Assembly: GCF_037392515.1 (NCBI RefSeq)
Contig: NC_090291.1
Coordinates: 19,123,501-19,187,500 of the forward strand
Length of the DNA stretch: 64,000 bases
Reading direction: 5' to 3'
Source: Haliotis asinina
Taxonomy: Eukaryota > Mollusca > Gastropoda > Lepetellida > Haliotidae
The notes under the pieces are model-generated. The model saw only the letters and a list, made by a program, of their open reading frames with translations. It made no database searches and was not told the DNA's origin. Every line of letters begins with the position of its first letter. Positions within the stretch are counted from its first letter, which is position 1. A program made the translations under genes and the position numbers. This document shows positions 1 to 11,410 of the stretch, in pieces.

Positions 1-940
1 TATCACCAATAAAGCCCAAAAGCAAACAGAAAAAGCTATGAGCTAATTCTATACTTCTAATGACCCAATCCTGGCGATGATACCGAAAACTACTCGACAC
101 CATATATCTATCGATAAGAACCCAGACAGCAATAACCATACGCCACATCTAATCTTTTGTAACTTCAATGATATATCTTCCGTGCAACTTATCTTAGATT
201 ATTTGTCAGGACATTTATCTGCTTCCTAATCTCAGGTATTGAACAAGTGGGGACACCCTGCATGGACATTTTATGATAAATACTCAATGATGACGCTAAT
301 AAGCCACATGTCTGTGGTTTGTGTTTGTAAGCCGTGTAAGCTGTACTTTGATAAGATAATTATGGTTCTTGAACCATACCAGGAATCACTGAGCTATGGT
401 TCCTTAAAAGATTGATTTCATGAAGAATTGGCATTCTGCCACTGTTGGCAGACATGAGCACACTAGTGTTGGGAATTGGTTGAATTTTCATGATTGATCA
501 TTGGATATCAAATCAATTGATCATTGATTAATGATCGATCATAAAGTTAATGTTTAACTTCCAGACAAACATCCTTGAAAAAGAAGAAACAATATGATAC
601 AAGACTATTATGAGTCTTGGCATTGGCTGTTACGGATTCTCATGCAATCGTGTGAGTCAGTCAGGAATCTCCTTGTTATGTGCTTATAAATATATTCTTG
701 CCTTTAATTCATAACACTTACATGACCCGAGATGGATAAACATGTCATGATGTAAGATTAAATGGATGAAATTCACATTGAAAACAGTGTAAATACTTAT
801 TGGCTGACATTGCACACATATGTATGACATTATGACTGATTCCTTGATTACTATTTACTACTGATCGATCATCAATGAAATCGATTAATTGGAACATCAC
901 TAGAGCACACACAATGGTATTTAAAAGTTGTCAGATGTAA
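1..940. other. AT-rich non-coding DNA
   Basis: No splice-flanked open frame or recognisable domain is visible. Around 480-545 and 860-885 there are repeated ATTGATCAT/ATGATCGATCAT-type short palindromes. If the ankyrin-armadillo gene continues leftward, this stretch is one of its introns or lies beyond its end. Confidence 0.4.
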
Positions 941-981
941 ACATGTATGTTTGGGATTACACTTCCTCAGTAAAGTACAGG

Positions 982-1145
982 GTCAGTGCGGTAGCCTAGT
1001 GGTTAAAGCGTTCGCTCGTCATGCCAAAGGCCCGGGTTCAATATCTCCCATGGGTACAATGTGTGAAGACCATTTCTGGTGTCCCCAGCGTAAGAATGCC
1101 TGGATATTGCTGGTCCCATCTGGAGTTCAAACCCACTTTTAGGCA
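982..1145 (+). repeat. tRNA-derived SINE
   Basis: A tRNA-like head carries a pol III A-box-like TAGCCTAGTGGTT near 992 and a B-box-like GGGTTCAAT at 1034. It is followed by the 'TTGCTGG' body seen in many other copies in this window (for example 4691-4845, and reversed at 21100-21260). The same head-body arrangement recurs on both strands, which supports a dispersed SINE rather than a tRNA gene; the cloverleaf is not complete. Confidence 0.7.
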
Positions 1146-1284
1146 CCTAATCACCAGCACACAAAGTCAGAGATCTAACACATTTAGCCTCAGCATTTTC
1201 CACAAAAGTTTAAAAAAAAGCCTGGGCTTATACATGATTTTGAAAATGAAAGTCGGATTAGCTGTCATACATTTGTTAACACAG

Positions 1285-1790
1285 TGCTCTCTTGTAGACA
1301 CTAACACTTGTGTGTGACTCATTCGGTCACCTCATTCCACCTCACTCACTCCCTCCCTCCCTCCCTCCCTCACTCACTCACTAACTCACTGAGTCTCTAT
1401 ATTCACCACTGCTCACCTGTTGGACACAAACACAAGTGTGTCAGTCACCTCACCTCATCTCACCTGCTCACTCACTCACTCACTCACTCACTGAGTCTAT
1501 ATTCACCACTGCTCACCTGTGGACACAAACACTAGTGAGTCAGTCACCTCGTCTCATCTCACCTGCTCACTCACTCACTCTCTCACTGACTCACTTCACC
1601 TCATTCACTCACTCACTCAATCAATCACCTCGAGATTAAATACAGTACTCACCTGTGAACACAAACGCTAGTGTGTCACTCACTAACTCACTCACCTCAC
1701 CTTGAGATTCAACACAGTACTCACCTGTGGACACAAACACAGGTTTGTCACTTGCTCACTCACCTGACCTAACTGATTCAACACAGTACT
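1285..1790. repeat. Tandem array repeating an exon-intron boundary
   Basis: Degenerate tandem units of about 70-130 bp, rich in CTCA, lie immediately downstream (minus strand) of the exon ending at 1794. Each unit contains a copy of the boundary 'GTCCACAG|GTGAG', seen on the plus strand as CTCACCTGTGGACAC near 1412, 1510, 1648 and 1719, with a decayed copy near 1285. The true boundary is at 1788-1800. The array looks as if it grew by duplicating the splice donor region. Confidence 0.6.
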
Positions 1791-1793
1791 CAC

Positions 1794-3420
1794 CTATGGA
1801 CACGTATCCCAGCGTAACAGCCGATTCCACTCGGAGAATCTCACTGGCCGAGTGCACCATCAGGGCAACCAGGTATCTGATACCCTGAGACTGGGAGATT
1901 TTCTTCTGGTTCTGATTGTGAGGAACATTCCCCACTCCCACAGACAGATACCTGAGTGTCCGGATTACGCTCAGACCAATATAGTCTTTATCTGATTTCA
2001 ACAATCTCACTAGAGGATGAATTCCATTCTTATTAGCAATCTCAGTCTGCATGTTGAGAGGGCCCTGGGCAAGAACACCTAGTCCTTCTGATGCTATTAG
2101 GTGAAGCTTCTCTGACAGAGAATTAAGGAACTCGATCAACATTTGTACACCCATCCCTTTTGCCATTTCACGTTGCTCATCCAAGTTCGTCCCGGCTAGA
2201 GCCCACAGTGCCATAGCAGTTTTCTCCAGGAGCATATCTGCCCTGCTTTTGGCTAAAAGTTTGAACAGGAGTCTGTCAATTCCTTTTGAAAGAATTTCCT
2301 TCTGAGTGTGAGGATTGTCCTGTGCTAGGAGATGAACAGCTTCTACAGCTGTCAGCTGCAGCTCCCTGTGCTTCATCTGACCCATGATGACATCTCGTAG
2401 GTGAGGAGTCACGCCTTCATCAACAAACATATTCTGATTGGACTTTGTGTCTTCTGCAATCAGACCCACAGCCGATGTCAAGGCAAGCAGTAACTGCTGC
2501 TCGTTGTACTTTTCATAAAGACCAACAAGAGTAGAAATCAAGCCCGCAACACCACCAATAGCTGACCGGTGGGTACTGCTGACTTCGGACAACACTGTGA
2601 AGCAATGGATAACAGGTATCAATACCTCGTAGTCAGACACAGTCTGTGCTACCTTCAGAAGACCCTGGGCAACTTGGTTCTGCATCTGTATGTCAGCATA
2701 TTCAATCTTCTTGGCCAATGCTTGTAACGTCTCTGCTGCCAGCTTAACAGCAAAGTGGTTCTGAGATTTTAAGATTTTGATATATGCAGGAATGCCTCCC
2801 GAGCTTACCATCTGTTCCTGCACCTCTGTCTTCTCAAGGACATTGAGCAGTGCCTGAAGTGCTGGAATCTTAGCATCATCATTGAGAGTACTCTTGACAA
2901 CTTTGACAATTACTGGAATTCCACCATTATTATATACATGTTCCCAGTTGGAATTGATACCTTCAGCTTCACTGCGGTCTGTCAATGTCCTCAAACATTT
3001 CCCCGAATTTTCTGCCTCCTCTTCGTTATCTGACCCCACCATCTTAAGAAGATGCTTCCATACAGGAAGTTTTTCGTCATTGCGTTTAATGAAGTATTCA
3101 AGCAGAGACACAAACTGCTTCATACAGCAAAGTTCAACAGCCCCATGGTTCTGGGTGTTGATGACATTTATCTTAGCATTTAGAGACAACAAGCTCTTGA
3201 CGGTGTCAATATTGCCGCTGCTGACAGCCAGGAGGAATGGGGTGGAGTGGAGGTCATCGTTTGTCTCCAGCTCCAGTTGATCAGGGTTGGCCTCCACGAA
3301 GCGCTCGATGGACTTGACATAGCCACGGTACGCAGCCTGGTGGATGTGTGCCCATCCCTTCTCGTCATACTCATTCATTGTGATGAAGTGAAGATTCACG
3401 GACCGCTAGATACCATCTAT
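1794..3420 (-). CDS. ANKAR-like: Ankyrin and armadillo repeat protein, large internal exon (ANKAR-like)
   Basis: One exon of about 1.6 kb codes roughly 535 residues. The first part has two or three ankyrin units (motifs GWAHIHQAAYRGY and TPFLLAVSSGN). The rest is a run of armadillo helical repeats (for example GGIPVIVKVV, SSGGIPAYIKIL, NKNGIHPLVRLL). No catalytic motif is seen; such proteins are scaffolds, and vertebrate ANKAR has the same ankyrin-then-ARM order. The exon ends at a strong donor (ATAG|GTGAGT, phase 1). On the 5' side, acceptors are possible at 3420 (TTTCAG) or at 3405 (CTAG). The frame has a stop between them, so either translation starts at ATG 3378 (MNEYDEKGW) or the exon starts at 3405 and joins an upstream exon. 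Vertebrate ANKAR is much longer, so more exons are expected on both sides, but I could not place them. Confidence 0.75.
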
Positions 3421-3423
3421 CTG

Positions 3424-4690
3424 AAACAACAACAGTATCATTGAAACGAAGCACAGTTTTCAAGATCTGAAGGCCTTTTTTAGTTCCTGAATTTCTATCT
3501 CTTTGGGCAGTTGGTAAAAGTGTCATATGTTTTAAGCTGTATGGTTTGTTACAAAGAAAATGGAATCTTGGTAAAGGAATATTCTCTTTTGATTTTAATA
3601 CAAATTATTTTGAGGGTGTAAATAATTTCTATTGTACGAGCAAACAGCAACTTTCCGAATGTAAGCTCACATATTGGGCATGTCTTTTTTATCAGCCTAT
3701 AGTCAGTTAAATCAATAAAATTACTTGCATTGTTGAATTCATTATTGATTATCTGTGAAGATCAGAAGACCACATATGTTTATCTGGATAAATGATATCT
3801 GACAATCATATTCTTGGATACAGTCCAGTGAAGATCTAGAGTTTCACTGAAGGTAAATGAATAGAAGTACAAAATCACAAATCCTATTACAGCAAGTTTA
3901 CTTGTAAAAGGATATTGTTGACTGAATGCTATTCAACTCTTGATAAGAACATTTCTTGACACATAGGGATGTTGATGTTGAATACTTATGCAGCATAGGA
4001 TATGATGCCATATGTCACATTGCAGTGTGTGATGTTTAGCACTGTCAGTAACACTGGACATAGGAACAGTGAGTGAGTGAGTGAGTGAGTGAGTGAGTGA
4101 GTGAGTGAGTGAGTGAGTGAGTGAGTGAGTGAGTGAGTGAGTGAGTGAGTGAGTGAGTGAGTGAGTGAGTGAGTGAGTGAGTGCATTTTTTTTGCACCTT
4201 TTGGCACCATTGCGCCAGTATCATAGAATAGAAAATGGGCATGACACATTGTACCTATGTGGGTAATCAAGTTTAGGTCTTCGGGGTGATGAGTGAATGT
4301 ATTATCTACCACACCACCTCTCCCTGGTTGATATAGGAAACATTGTCTATTCAGTTGGGTCTGATTCCATGAATTGGTCAATTTTGTGTCATTCCGACCT
4401 GATGGTGTAGATCAATGTCATATCTATAACCGGACTGTATTGCCCAGATTTGTTATTTACAGGCAAGAATATACCATAAAAAAATAGCCACTACATGCAT
4501 TTGTGAGTTTCTTATTAAATGCTGCCCTCAACATCATTTCAGACATATCAAGTGTCCTGTATACAATCAATACCCAGGACAATCCAATGATTAATATAAT
4601 GAGCACTGATCCACATCACTGTAGTATACAGATATGCAATCAACCAAGTCTGCTCATGATCACCCAGTCATTAAATTACCTCTTATGACT
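3424..4690. other. Intron or 5' flank of the ankyrin-armadillo gene
   Basis: AT-rich, with no coding signal that I can support. It contains the GTGA microsatellite at 4070-4183 and, at about 4250-4330, a decayed minus-strand SINE fragment ('AGGTCTTCGGGGTGATGAG'). Confidence 0.4.
4070..4183. repeat. (GTGA)n microsatellite, about 28 copies
   Basis: A near-perfect tetranucleotide run. It adjoins SINE-like sequence on its right, and SINE copies elsewhere in the window end in GTGAGTGAGT, so it probably expanded from a SINE tail. Confidence 0.95.
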
Positions 4691-4845
4691 GTTGCGCAGT
4701 TAGATACCCTAGTGGTAAAAGTGTTTGATTGTCACGCCGAAGACCCAGATTCAACTCCCTACACCCATTTATGGTGTCCTCCACTGTAATTTTGCTGGAA
4801 TATTGCTAAAAGCAGCATAAAAATAACTCACTCACTCTTATGACT
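4691..4845 (+). repeat. tRNA-derived SINE
   Basis: Same head and body as the copy at 982-1145: 'CCTAGTGGTAAAAGTG', 'CACGCCGAAGACCC', then 'GGAATATTGCT' and a tail of CACTCACTC. Several bases differ from the other copies, so it is not recent. Confidence 0.7.
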
Positions 4846-4864
4846 GTCAGTCTCCTTTTCTAAC

Positions 4865-5036
4865 CTGTAATCCCTTCAGGTTCAATATACACCCAGATAT
4901 ATTGATGCTGTTGGCATGTTCTACCCCAAGGCCCTACCCTACCATGTTTGCCTGTAAACCGACCCTCACCACCTGCAGACTCATGTATGATGGTAATATC
5001 ACCATTGTAAAGAGGCTTTTCATAATCTTCTCCAGG
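4865..5036 (-). CDS. Candidate coding exon, family not recognised
   Basis: An open segment of 172 nt is bounded by a plausible acceptor (GGTCCAG at 5037) and donor (TTACAG|GTTAGA at 4864). It codes a composed-looking peptide with motifs YNGDITIIHESAGG and HGRVGPWGRT. I do not recognise the family. The donor phase (1) does not fit directly onto the exon at 1794-3420, so another exon would be needed between them, or this belongs to a different gene. Low confidence: it rests on splice sites and peptide quality only. Confidence 0.3.
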
Positions 5037-5439
5037 CTGGACCACAACTCAGGCAGTTTAGTCTGACAATGGAGCAATCCTAAAGCCTGGCATTGTTTGT
5101 CAAGCACCAGGAGTAAGTCGCTTCAAACAGTGGTTAATGAGCCAGCGTGAACGTAAAATGTCAGTCATGCCCTCAAGCATTATGTAAATAGCCGTCCTGG
5201 GACAGAAATACTGTTCAGTTTGGTGATTGTTCGTTTGCATAATTTGAGACATAAGTAGGTGTCAGACTTTTGACACTGATAGTTTGTATGTGTATATCTT
5301 GCATATTGTACACTAAGTGCTATTTGACAACATTGCATTTTATCAACATTGCATTTTATCAACACTGCATCTGATCTTCACAGTAGGACAACATATCGGC
5401 TTATAATGGATATACTGGACTTTGAATGTGTGCGATGTC

Positions 5440-6545
5440 TCCATTGTCAACACTGCTTTTCTCTTGTCCTTCTCTTTTGTCTCCATTTCTTCAGGTCTTT
5501 GTCTCCCTCATCTAGTCTTTGTTTCTCCTTCCCAGTCTATGAGTCTCCTCCTCACTTTCTCCGCTCAAGTCCTTGTATCTCCCTTCACAAGTTTTATTTT
5601 CTGTTCTCGAAATTCCTTACCTCTAAAATCGTTGTCTCACGTCCCTAGTCCTTGTCTCCCTTCTTCAGCCTGTGTATCTGCTTCCTAGTCCTTGTCTCCT
5701 GTCTTAGTCTCTGTCTCTCCTCCCTAGTCCCTGTCTCTCTTCTTTAGTCTCTGTCTCTCTTCCCTAGTCCTTGTCTCTCTTCTTTAGTCTCTGTCTCTCC
5801 TTCCTAGTCCTTGTCTTTCTTCTTTAGTCTCTGTCTCTCCTTCCTAGTCCTTGTCTTTCTTCTTTAGTTTCTGTCTCTCCTCCCTAGTCCTTGTCTTTCT
5901 TCTTTAGTCTCTGTCTCTCCTCCCTAGTCCTTGTCTCTCTTCTTTAGTTTCTGTCTCTCCTCCCTAGTCCTTGTCTTTCTTCTTTAGTCTCTGTCTCTCC
6001 TCCCTAGTCCTTGTCTCTCTTCTTTAGTTTCTGTCTCTCCTCCCTAGTCCTTGTCTTTCTTCTTTAGTCTCTGTCTCTCCTCCCTGCTCGTGTCTCCCTT
6101 CTTTAAGCTCTGTCTCTGCTACCTAGTTCTTCTTACCCTTCTTTAGTCTTTGTCTCTCCTGCCTCTTTAGTTTCTGCCCTCACCATTACTTGTCACCTTC
6201 TTAGCCTCTGTCTCCCCTCCGTAGTTTTATCTCTTCCTTAGTCTTTGTCTCCGTTTCCCATTCCCAGCCTCCCCCTTTAGTCCTTGTGTCAATCCTCCTC
6301 CCATCTTCATCTAGCATCTATAGTCTTTAAGTGGCTCTCATCTTCATTCCTAGTCTTATAAATGCAATAGTTCTTGTCTTCCCCTCCTATTCCCAGTCCC
6401 TCCCCTAGACCCTTGTTCTCTCCTCCCCATTCTTTGTCTTCCCTATTTGGCCTTTCTCTTCATTCTCTGTCCCCTTTCCCCATTCATTGTCTCTCCTCTG
6501 TCCAAAGTCACCATTCATATGACCTCTCCTTTTCCCTCTCTCAAA
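5440..6545. repeat. Pyrimidine-rich tract with 38-bp minisatellite
   Basis: Between about 5640 and 6110 the unit 'CTCCCTAGTCCTTGTC' plus 'TTCTTTAGTCTCTGTC' repeats about a dozen times with a 38-bp period. The flanks are looser CT-rich sequence. No real coding frame. Confidence 0.85.
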
Positions 6546-6956
6546 GTACAGCACATTAAGCCCACAGGCTCTCAATTCATCAATCAATCAATCAAAAACT
6601 CTAGAGAACAAATATAATCCCAACCCATTTACCCCTGGTGAAAAACAACAACTGTAGGAGTCTGTACTGCACAACAGTACATTACAGTCACTGCTGCTGT
6701 GTAACTCCTGAGGAGTAAGTTCAGGTTAGACATGAATGTTTAGTAGATAATGCTAGATATAAACCCTTTAAGCAAACAGCAGCTCTGACGTACTTGAGAC
6801 TGGGTTGCTAGAATTAACAATGCTCACAAGACACTAGTGATTTATAGCCTTGATTATTTCAATGCATGAAAGTCATTTCAGGTAAACTCCCATGAAATAA
6901 TACGTTCCCAGGACTGTTTGACAAACACATTGGCTACCTAGACCAACAAAATGTGA

Positions 6957-7075
6957 TGAGTGAGTGAGTGAGTGAGTGAGTTCAAATTTATGCCCCTTTA
7001 AGCAACTTTCTAGCAATATGGATCTTCAGCATAACAAGAAACTGCTTTGATCACTACGCTACCCCACCTCCCCTT
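6957..7075 (-). repeat. SINE fragment, reversed
   Basis: It starts with GAGTGAGTGAGTGAG, continues with 'TATGCCCCTTTAAGCAA' and 'TAGCAATATGGATCTTC', and ends with a decayed tRNA-like head (CACTACGCTACCCCA). This is the reverse orientation of the SINE at 982-1145. Confidence 0.55.
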
Positions 7076-7498
7076 AAACAGGGATGCAAGAACACTCACC
7101 TGATAACTACCTTTACAAATGTGGTTATATTCGGGGATGACAAAAATAATTAACAACTCGATGATTTCTTTGAGTCATCTTAGATGTTGTGAAGATGAAG
7201 AAAAACAGGTTCTATGGATAGCCAACTTCTTTCTTGCCATGAGTGCAAAGTTTAGGTGTAGGTACTAACACTGTTATCAAGCAAGTGTTGAACGACTAGT
7301 TTCAGTACCTTTCTAATGACAACAATAATATGCTAGCCATTTATTTATTACCATATTCATATTCATTACTTAGCCCAATATGCCAGTTTACTTGACTTAT
7401 GTAAACATGTACTTGATGATACATACTCTACTCATGTACCTGCCAGCTACGTTTCCACTTATATATGCATGTGTGCATGCTTGCATTACAGTGATACG

Positions 7499-7526
7499 CA
7501 TATATATATATATATATATATATATC
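7499..7526. repeat. (AT)n microsatellite
   Basis: An uninterrupted TA run of about 26 bp. Confidence 0.9.
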
Positions 7527-8399
7527 CACCCTGCAGAGGGATAAAGTATTTACTGTTGTGTAAAATGTCCACAGAAATGTGAATAAAATTTTGAAAAAAC
7601 AATAACAACTAAAATCACAATATTTACATATTGTGTAAAAAACTCTCAATAATTCATACTAAATATGGTGAATGTTCATGCCTCCCCTCCTACAAAGCCA
7701 ACACTAATTGTCTCAAATTGTTAAAGCTGAAGGAAATCTATATCGTTTTTGCCTGGCATGCAAGCTAATCAAAATATAAAACAGGTCTGTATATTTCTGA
7801 TGTGCAGAAAAATAGTTCATTGATTATTTTGCAATATGCAGACTCTGCCTACCTCCAAATCCACTGCTTTATATAGGTGTTTGTGTGTCAGAATGACATC
7901 TTGATAAGTCAATATTTGAAGGCTTATAGCCTACATGACACTAACATGTCATCATAAAATGTCATGCAGCACAAATATTGATACCTTCCAGTCCATGGAT
8001 TAGGATGGTAATGCTAAAACCTTTTGTAAGGGCTTGAATCATGGACCATTCACATAGGTGGATTGAGTTTGTTTATTTGTGTGAAAATTCTTGGCTGTCT
8101 CTCTCATTTCTGTCTCAAAATGGTTTCATAATCCTCAATGTGCTGTTTTTAAGTTCTGAAAAATCAGTTCTTGTTTTCATCAGTATGGTATGACTATCCA
8201 GTTTCTATCCCTAATGCTCCCAATTCAATGCACACAGCCCTGTGTCATCCCTATACCACCTGCTGCACCCTTGGACTTTCATTCCAGACCGATATACATG
8301 CAACATGTATCACCTCACTACCTCTACCTCCAACACATGCACACACTCCAATATATCCCCCGCCCCCAATACTCCCCTTACCACCTCACCCCTAACTCC

Positions 8400-9350
8400 C
8401 TCCCTACTTATGTCCTTAAGCAACTTCCAATTAGCTCCCATACCACATCACACTTGCTCCCCAATTCCCTTCCATACCACCTCACCCAAACTCCTCAATT
8501 CCCTCCTATACCACCTTACCCTAACTCCCTAGTTCCCTTCCATACCATCTCACACTAGCTTCTCCATTCCCTCCCATACCACCTCACCCAAACTCCTCCA
8601 TTTCCTCCATACCACCTCACCCTAACTCCCCGATTCCCTTCCATACCACCTCACCCTAACTACTCCATTCCCTCCCATACCATTTCATCCTAAATCTTCC
8701 ATTCCCTTTCATACCACATCACCCTAACTCCCCAATTCCCTCCCATACCATTTCACCCTAACTCCCCAATTCCCTTCCATACCACCTCACCCTAACTACT
8801 CCATTCCCTCCCACACCACCTCACCCTAAGTACTCCATTTCCTCCCATACCACCTTACCCTAACTCCTCCATTCCCTCCCATACCACCTCACCCTAACTC
8901 CTCCATTCCCTCCCATACCACCTCACCCTAAGTCCTCCATTCCCTCCCATACCACCTCAACCTAACTACTCAATCCCTCCCATACCACCTTACAATAACT
9001 CCCTAATCCCCTTCCATACAATCTCACCCTAACTACTCCATTCCCTCCCATATCACCTCACACTAGCTCCTCCATTCCCTCCCATATCACCTCACCCTAA
9101 CTCGCCAATTCCCTTCCATACCTCACCCTAACTACTCCATTCCCTCCCATACCACTTCACACTAGCTTCTCCAATCCCTCTCATACCACCTCACCCTAAC
9201 TCCTCCATTCCCTCCCATACCACCTCACCTTAACTCCCCAATTCCCTTCCATACCACCTCACACTAGCTTCTCCATTCCCTTCCATACCACCTCACCCTA
9301 ACTCCTCCATTCCCTTCCCTACCACCTCACCCTAACTCCCTAATTCCATC
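8400..9350. repeat. 34-bp minisatellite array, about 27 copies
   Basis: The unit 'TCCATTCCCTCCCATACC' followed by 'ACCTCACCCTAACTCC' recurs every 34 bp (for example starts near 8871 and 8905). Scattered substitutions and a few shortened units mark it as an old but recognisable tandem array. The strand asymmetry is extreme: almost no G on the plus strand. Confidence 0.9.
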
Positions 9351-9773
9351 CAATATCCACTCATCCTCAACTAGTATATATTCTGGGATTTCATGAAAGG
9401 CAGGAACTACCATTGCCTATCCCTCTCAGTCACATGTTGGTCACTTGGCACACTTACTATAGCTTACAGATAAGTGGATTATAGGTGGATTAGTGTATGG
9501 ATTCTATGAGGCCAAAACATTTACTGGACTTTAATCCATCGTCTTAGCACTTTTAGGTATATTACACTATATGCTTATTATACTATATTTGAAAACATTA
9601 CATAATATATAATCCTTCCTTTTCTACCAAATGATGGAAAAAAAATTGAACAATCTCATACATAATACCTATGTTTCAAAAATTTTACAAATATTTATAC
9701 CGTTAGTTTAAATATTAATACTGACATATTTACATATTGTTGTTGCATTGAAAGTGGTATCTGCACATGTGAA

Positions 9774-9906
9774 CAGTGAGTCGGTATGGTTATATGTCGA
9801 TTTTAGCAATATTCCAGCAACATTGCGGTTATCGTCTCCATGTGGTGAATCAAACCCAAGTCTTCAACATGATGACCAAACACTTTGGCTACCCCACTAC
9901 CCCACA
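9774..9906 (-). repeat. SINE, reversed
   Basis: Contains 'TTAGCAATATTCCAGCAA', 'CAAACCCAAGTCTTCAAC' and the reversed tRNA-like head 'CACTTTGGCTACCCC'. Same family as 982-1145. Confidence 0.6.
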
Positions 9907-11020
9907 TATTAACAAGCAGACAGGGCATAATCAATTAATGCTCCAGGTGAAGTCAAATATTATTATAATCTTCATTTCCAACACTGAAGTCCATATGACT
10001 AAACAGTGTTCATACATTCACAACATAAAAACTTTGAGAGAGTGAGAGCACCGGATCCAGTGACTGACATAACGAGCATCGATCTACTCAACTAGTACAT
10101 GATGACATGCCCCAGTGAACATGACAAGCTGATCCTGCCTAACTGCTTCAAACAGCAAGCTGTTAGATGATGCAAATCACGTTTTACTGGCAAAAATCAA
10201 TGAATCCCAAAAGTAGCCCAGCTGCTTCAATCAGTGGGACTTAATGATCCTGTTTATTGGAGATCAATGAGATTACTTGTATTGATTTTCCCTCTATCAG
10301 TGGGAGCTCCCTTAGTGTGATGTCTGAAGATAGTACATAAGCATCCTGGTCAAATTCACACCAACCTGACGTCCACAAGGTAGGACAGTAGTATTATATG
10401 AAACAGACACATTGTATTTTCCACTTTTGTAATTTTGGTTATATCAACAAAATAGCTGTAATGTGCTATCAATATAACAGGGACACAACTTAAGTTAGTC
10501 TGGGAAATGAAATATGAACATAATTTCAGTGCTGTTGACATACTTTAACATATCCATTTCTGTATTATGAGTGTTTTTCATTACTTTGTTGCATAATGTT
10601 TTGAAAACTGATAACCTTCTATGCATGTAGGTATTTTAAACTTTTTTATCAGATGCGTTTCTTTTACCATAACAACTATAATTATTATTCTATACATACA
10701 ATTAATCATAATAAATATAAAAGGCACATTTATTACAACATATCACAAATGTGAGATTAAAACAAGTAATACATTCTTATTTATTGCTTATATAAATTGT
10801 CCTGCCTCTGAAAAGTGTTAACCATAGAAACAATTTCTCACAAGTATAAAACAATTAGACTAATATTCCTGATTTGGGGGTATTTAATTTCACACAATGA
10901 AAGACTACAAATGATTATGGAAAGAGCACATGTTCAACCCTCAACATGACCTTTATCTGACAGGTCGACCTGAACTTATTCCAAAGCCAGCCCATACAAC
11001 CTGTGTCTAAGACAAAGTGT
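9907..11020. other. AT-rich non-coding DNA
   Basis: No exon, RNA gene or distinct repeat that I can support. Confidence 0.4.
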
Positions 11021-11410
11021 CCGGAGAGTCTCTGACGGTGTTTACTAATTGCTTCTGACTTCGATCGCAATAAACAGCCGCTGTCCATACAGCCCCAAGC
11101 TGTTGTGGTTAGTTGACCTTCACAACCTCCATCGTTAACCCTGTGACAACACCTACCTCGTCTGCCCTCTCAACATCAACGGCGTCGCATCCATCCACAC
11201 ATCCAACAACAACAATCGTTTTGTGTGGGAAGTCACTTTTCGGCCATGTTGCTCATATCGCCATACGATCATAGGAACTAACGCGCTCGCTTAGAGCTTA
11301 GCTGTGATTGGTTGCTATGAACGCCAGGCGAGTTGACCGACAGATCTACCGTTATATCTAGCGAGTGTTCGCCAAGCGGCCAAAGGGGTTACACGCTTCG
11401 ACGACTCAAT
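11020..11410 (-). promoter_or_regulatory. CpG-rich promoter-like region with CCAAT box
   Basis: CpG density rises sharply against the AT-rich surroundings. Read on the minus strand it holds a CCAAT box (AGCAACCAATCACAG, plus coordinates about 11308-11322). Downstream of that is ATGAGCAACATGGCCG, and then a good donor (GACGAG|GTAGGTG near 11155). This is consistent with the 5' end of a minus-strand gene, possibly the ankyrin-armadillo gene, but no coding link was established. Confidence 0.3.

Noticed and set aside
982-1145. Possible tRNA gene
   Set aside because: The A and B boxes belong to the head of a multi-copy SINE and the acceptor stem does not close.
8171-8560. Pro-rich open frames
   Set aside because: They read the start of the 34-bp minisatellite in several frames; no splice or coding evidence.
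8400-9350. CRISPR-like regular repeats
   Set aside because: The 34-bp units are contiguous without unique spacers and the genome is eukaryotic.
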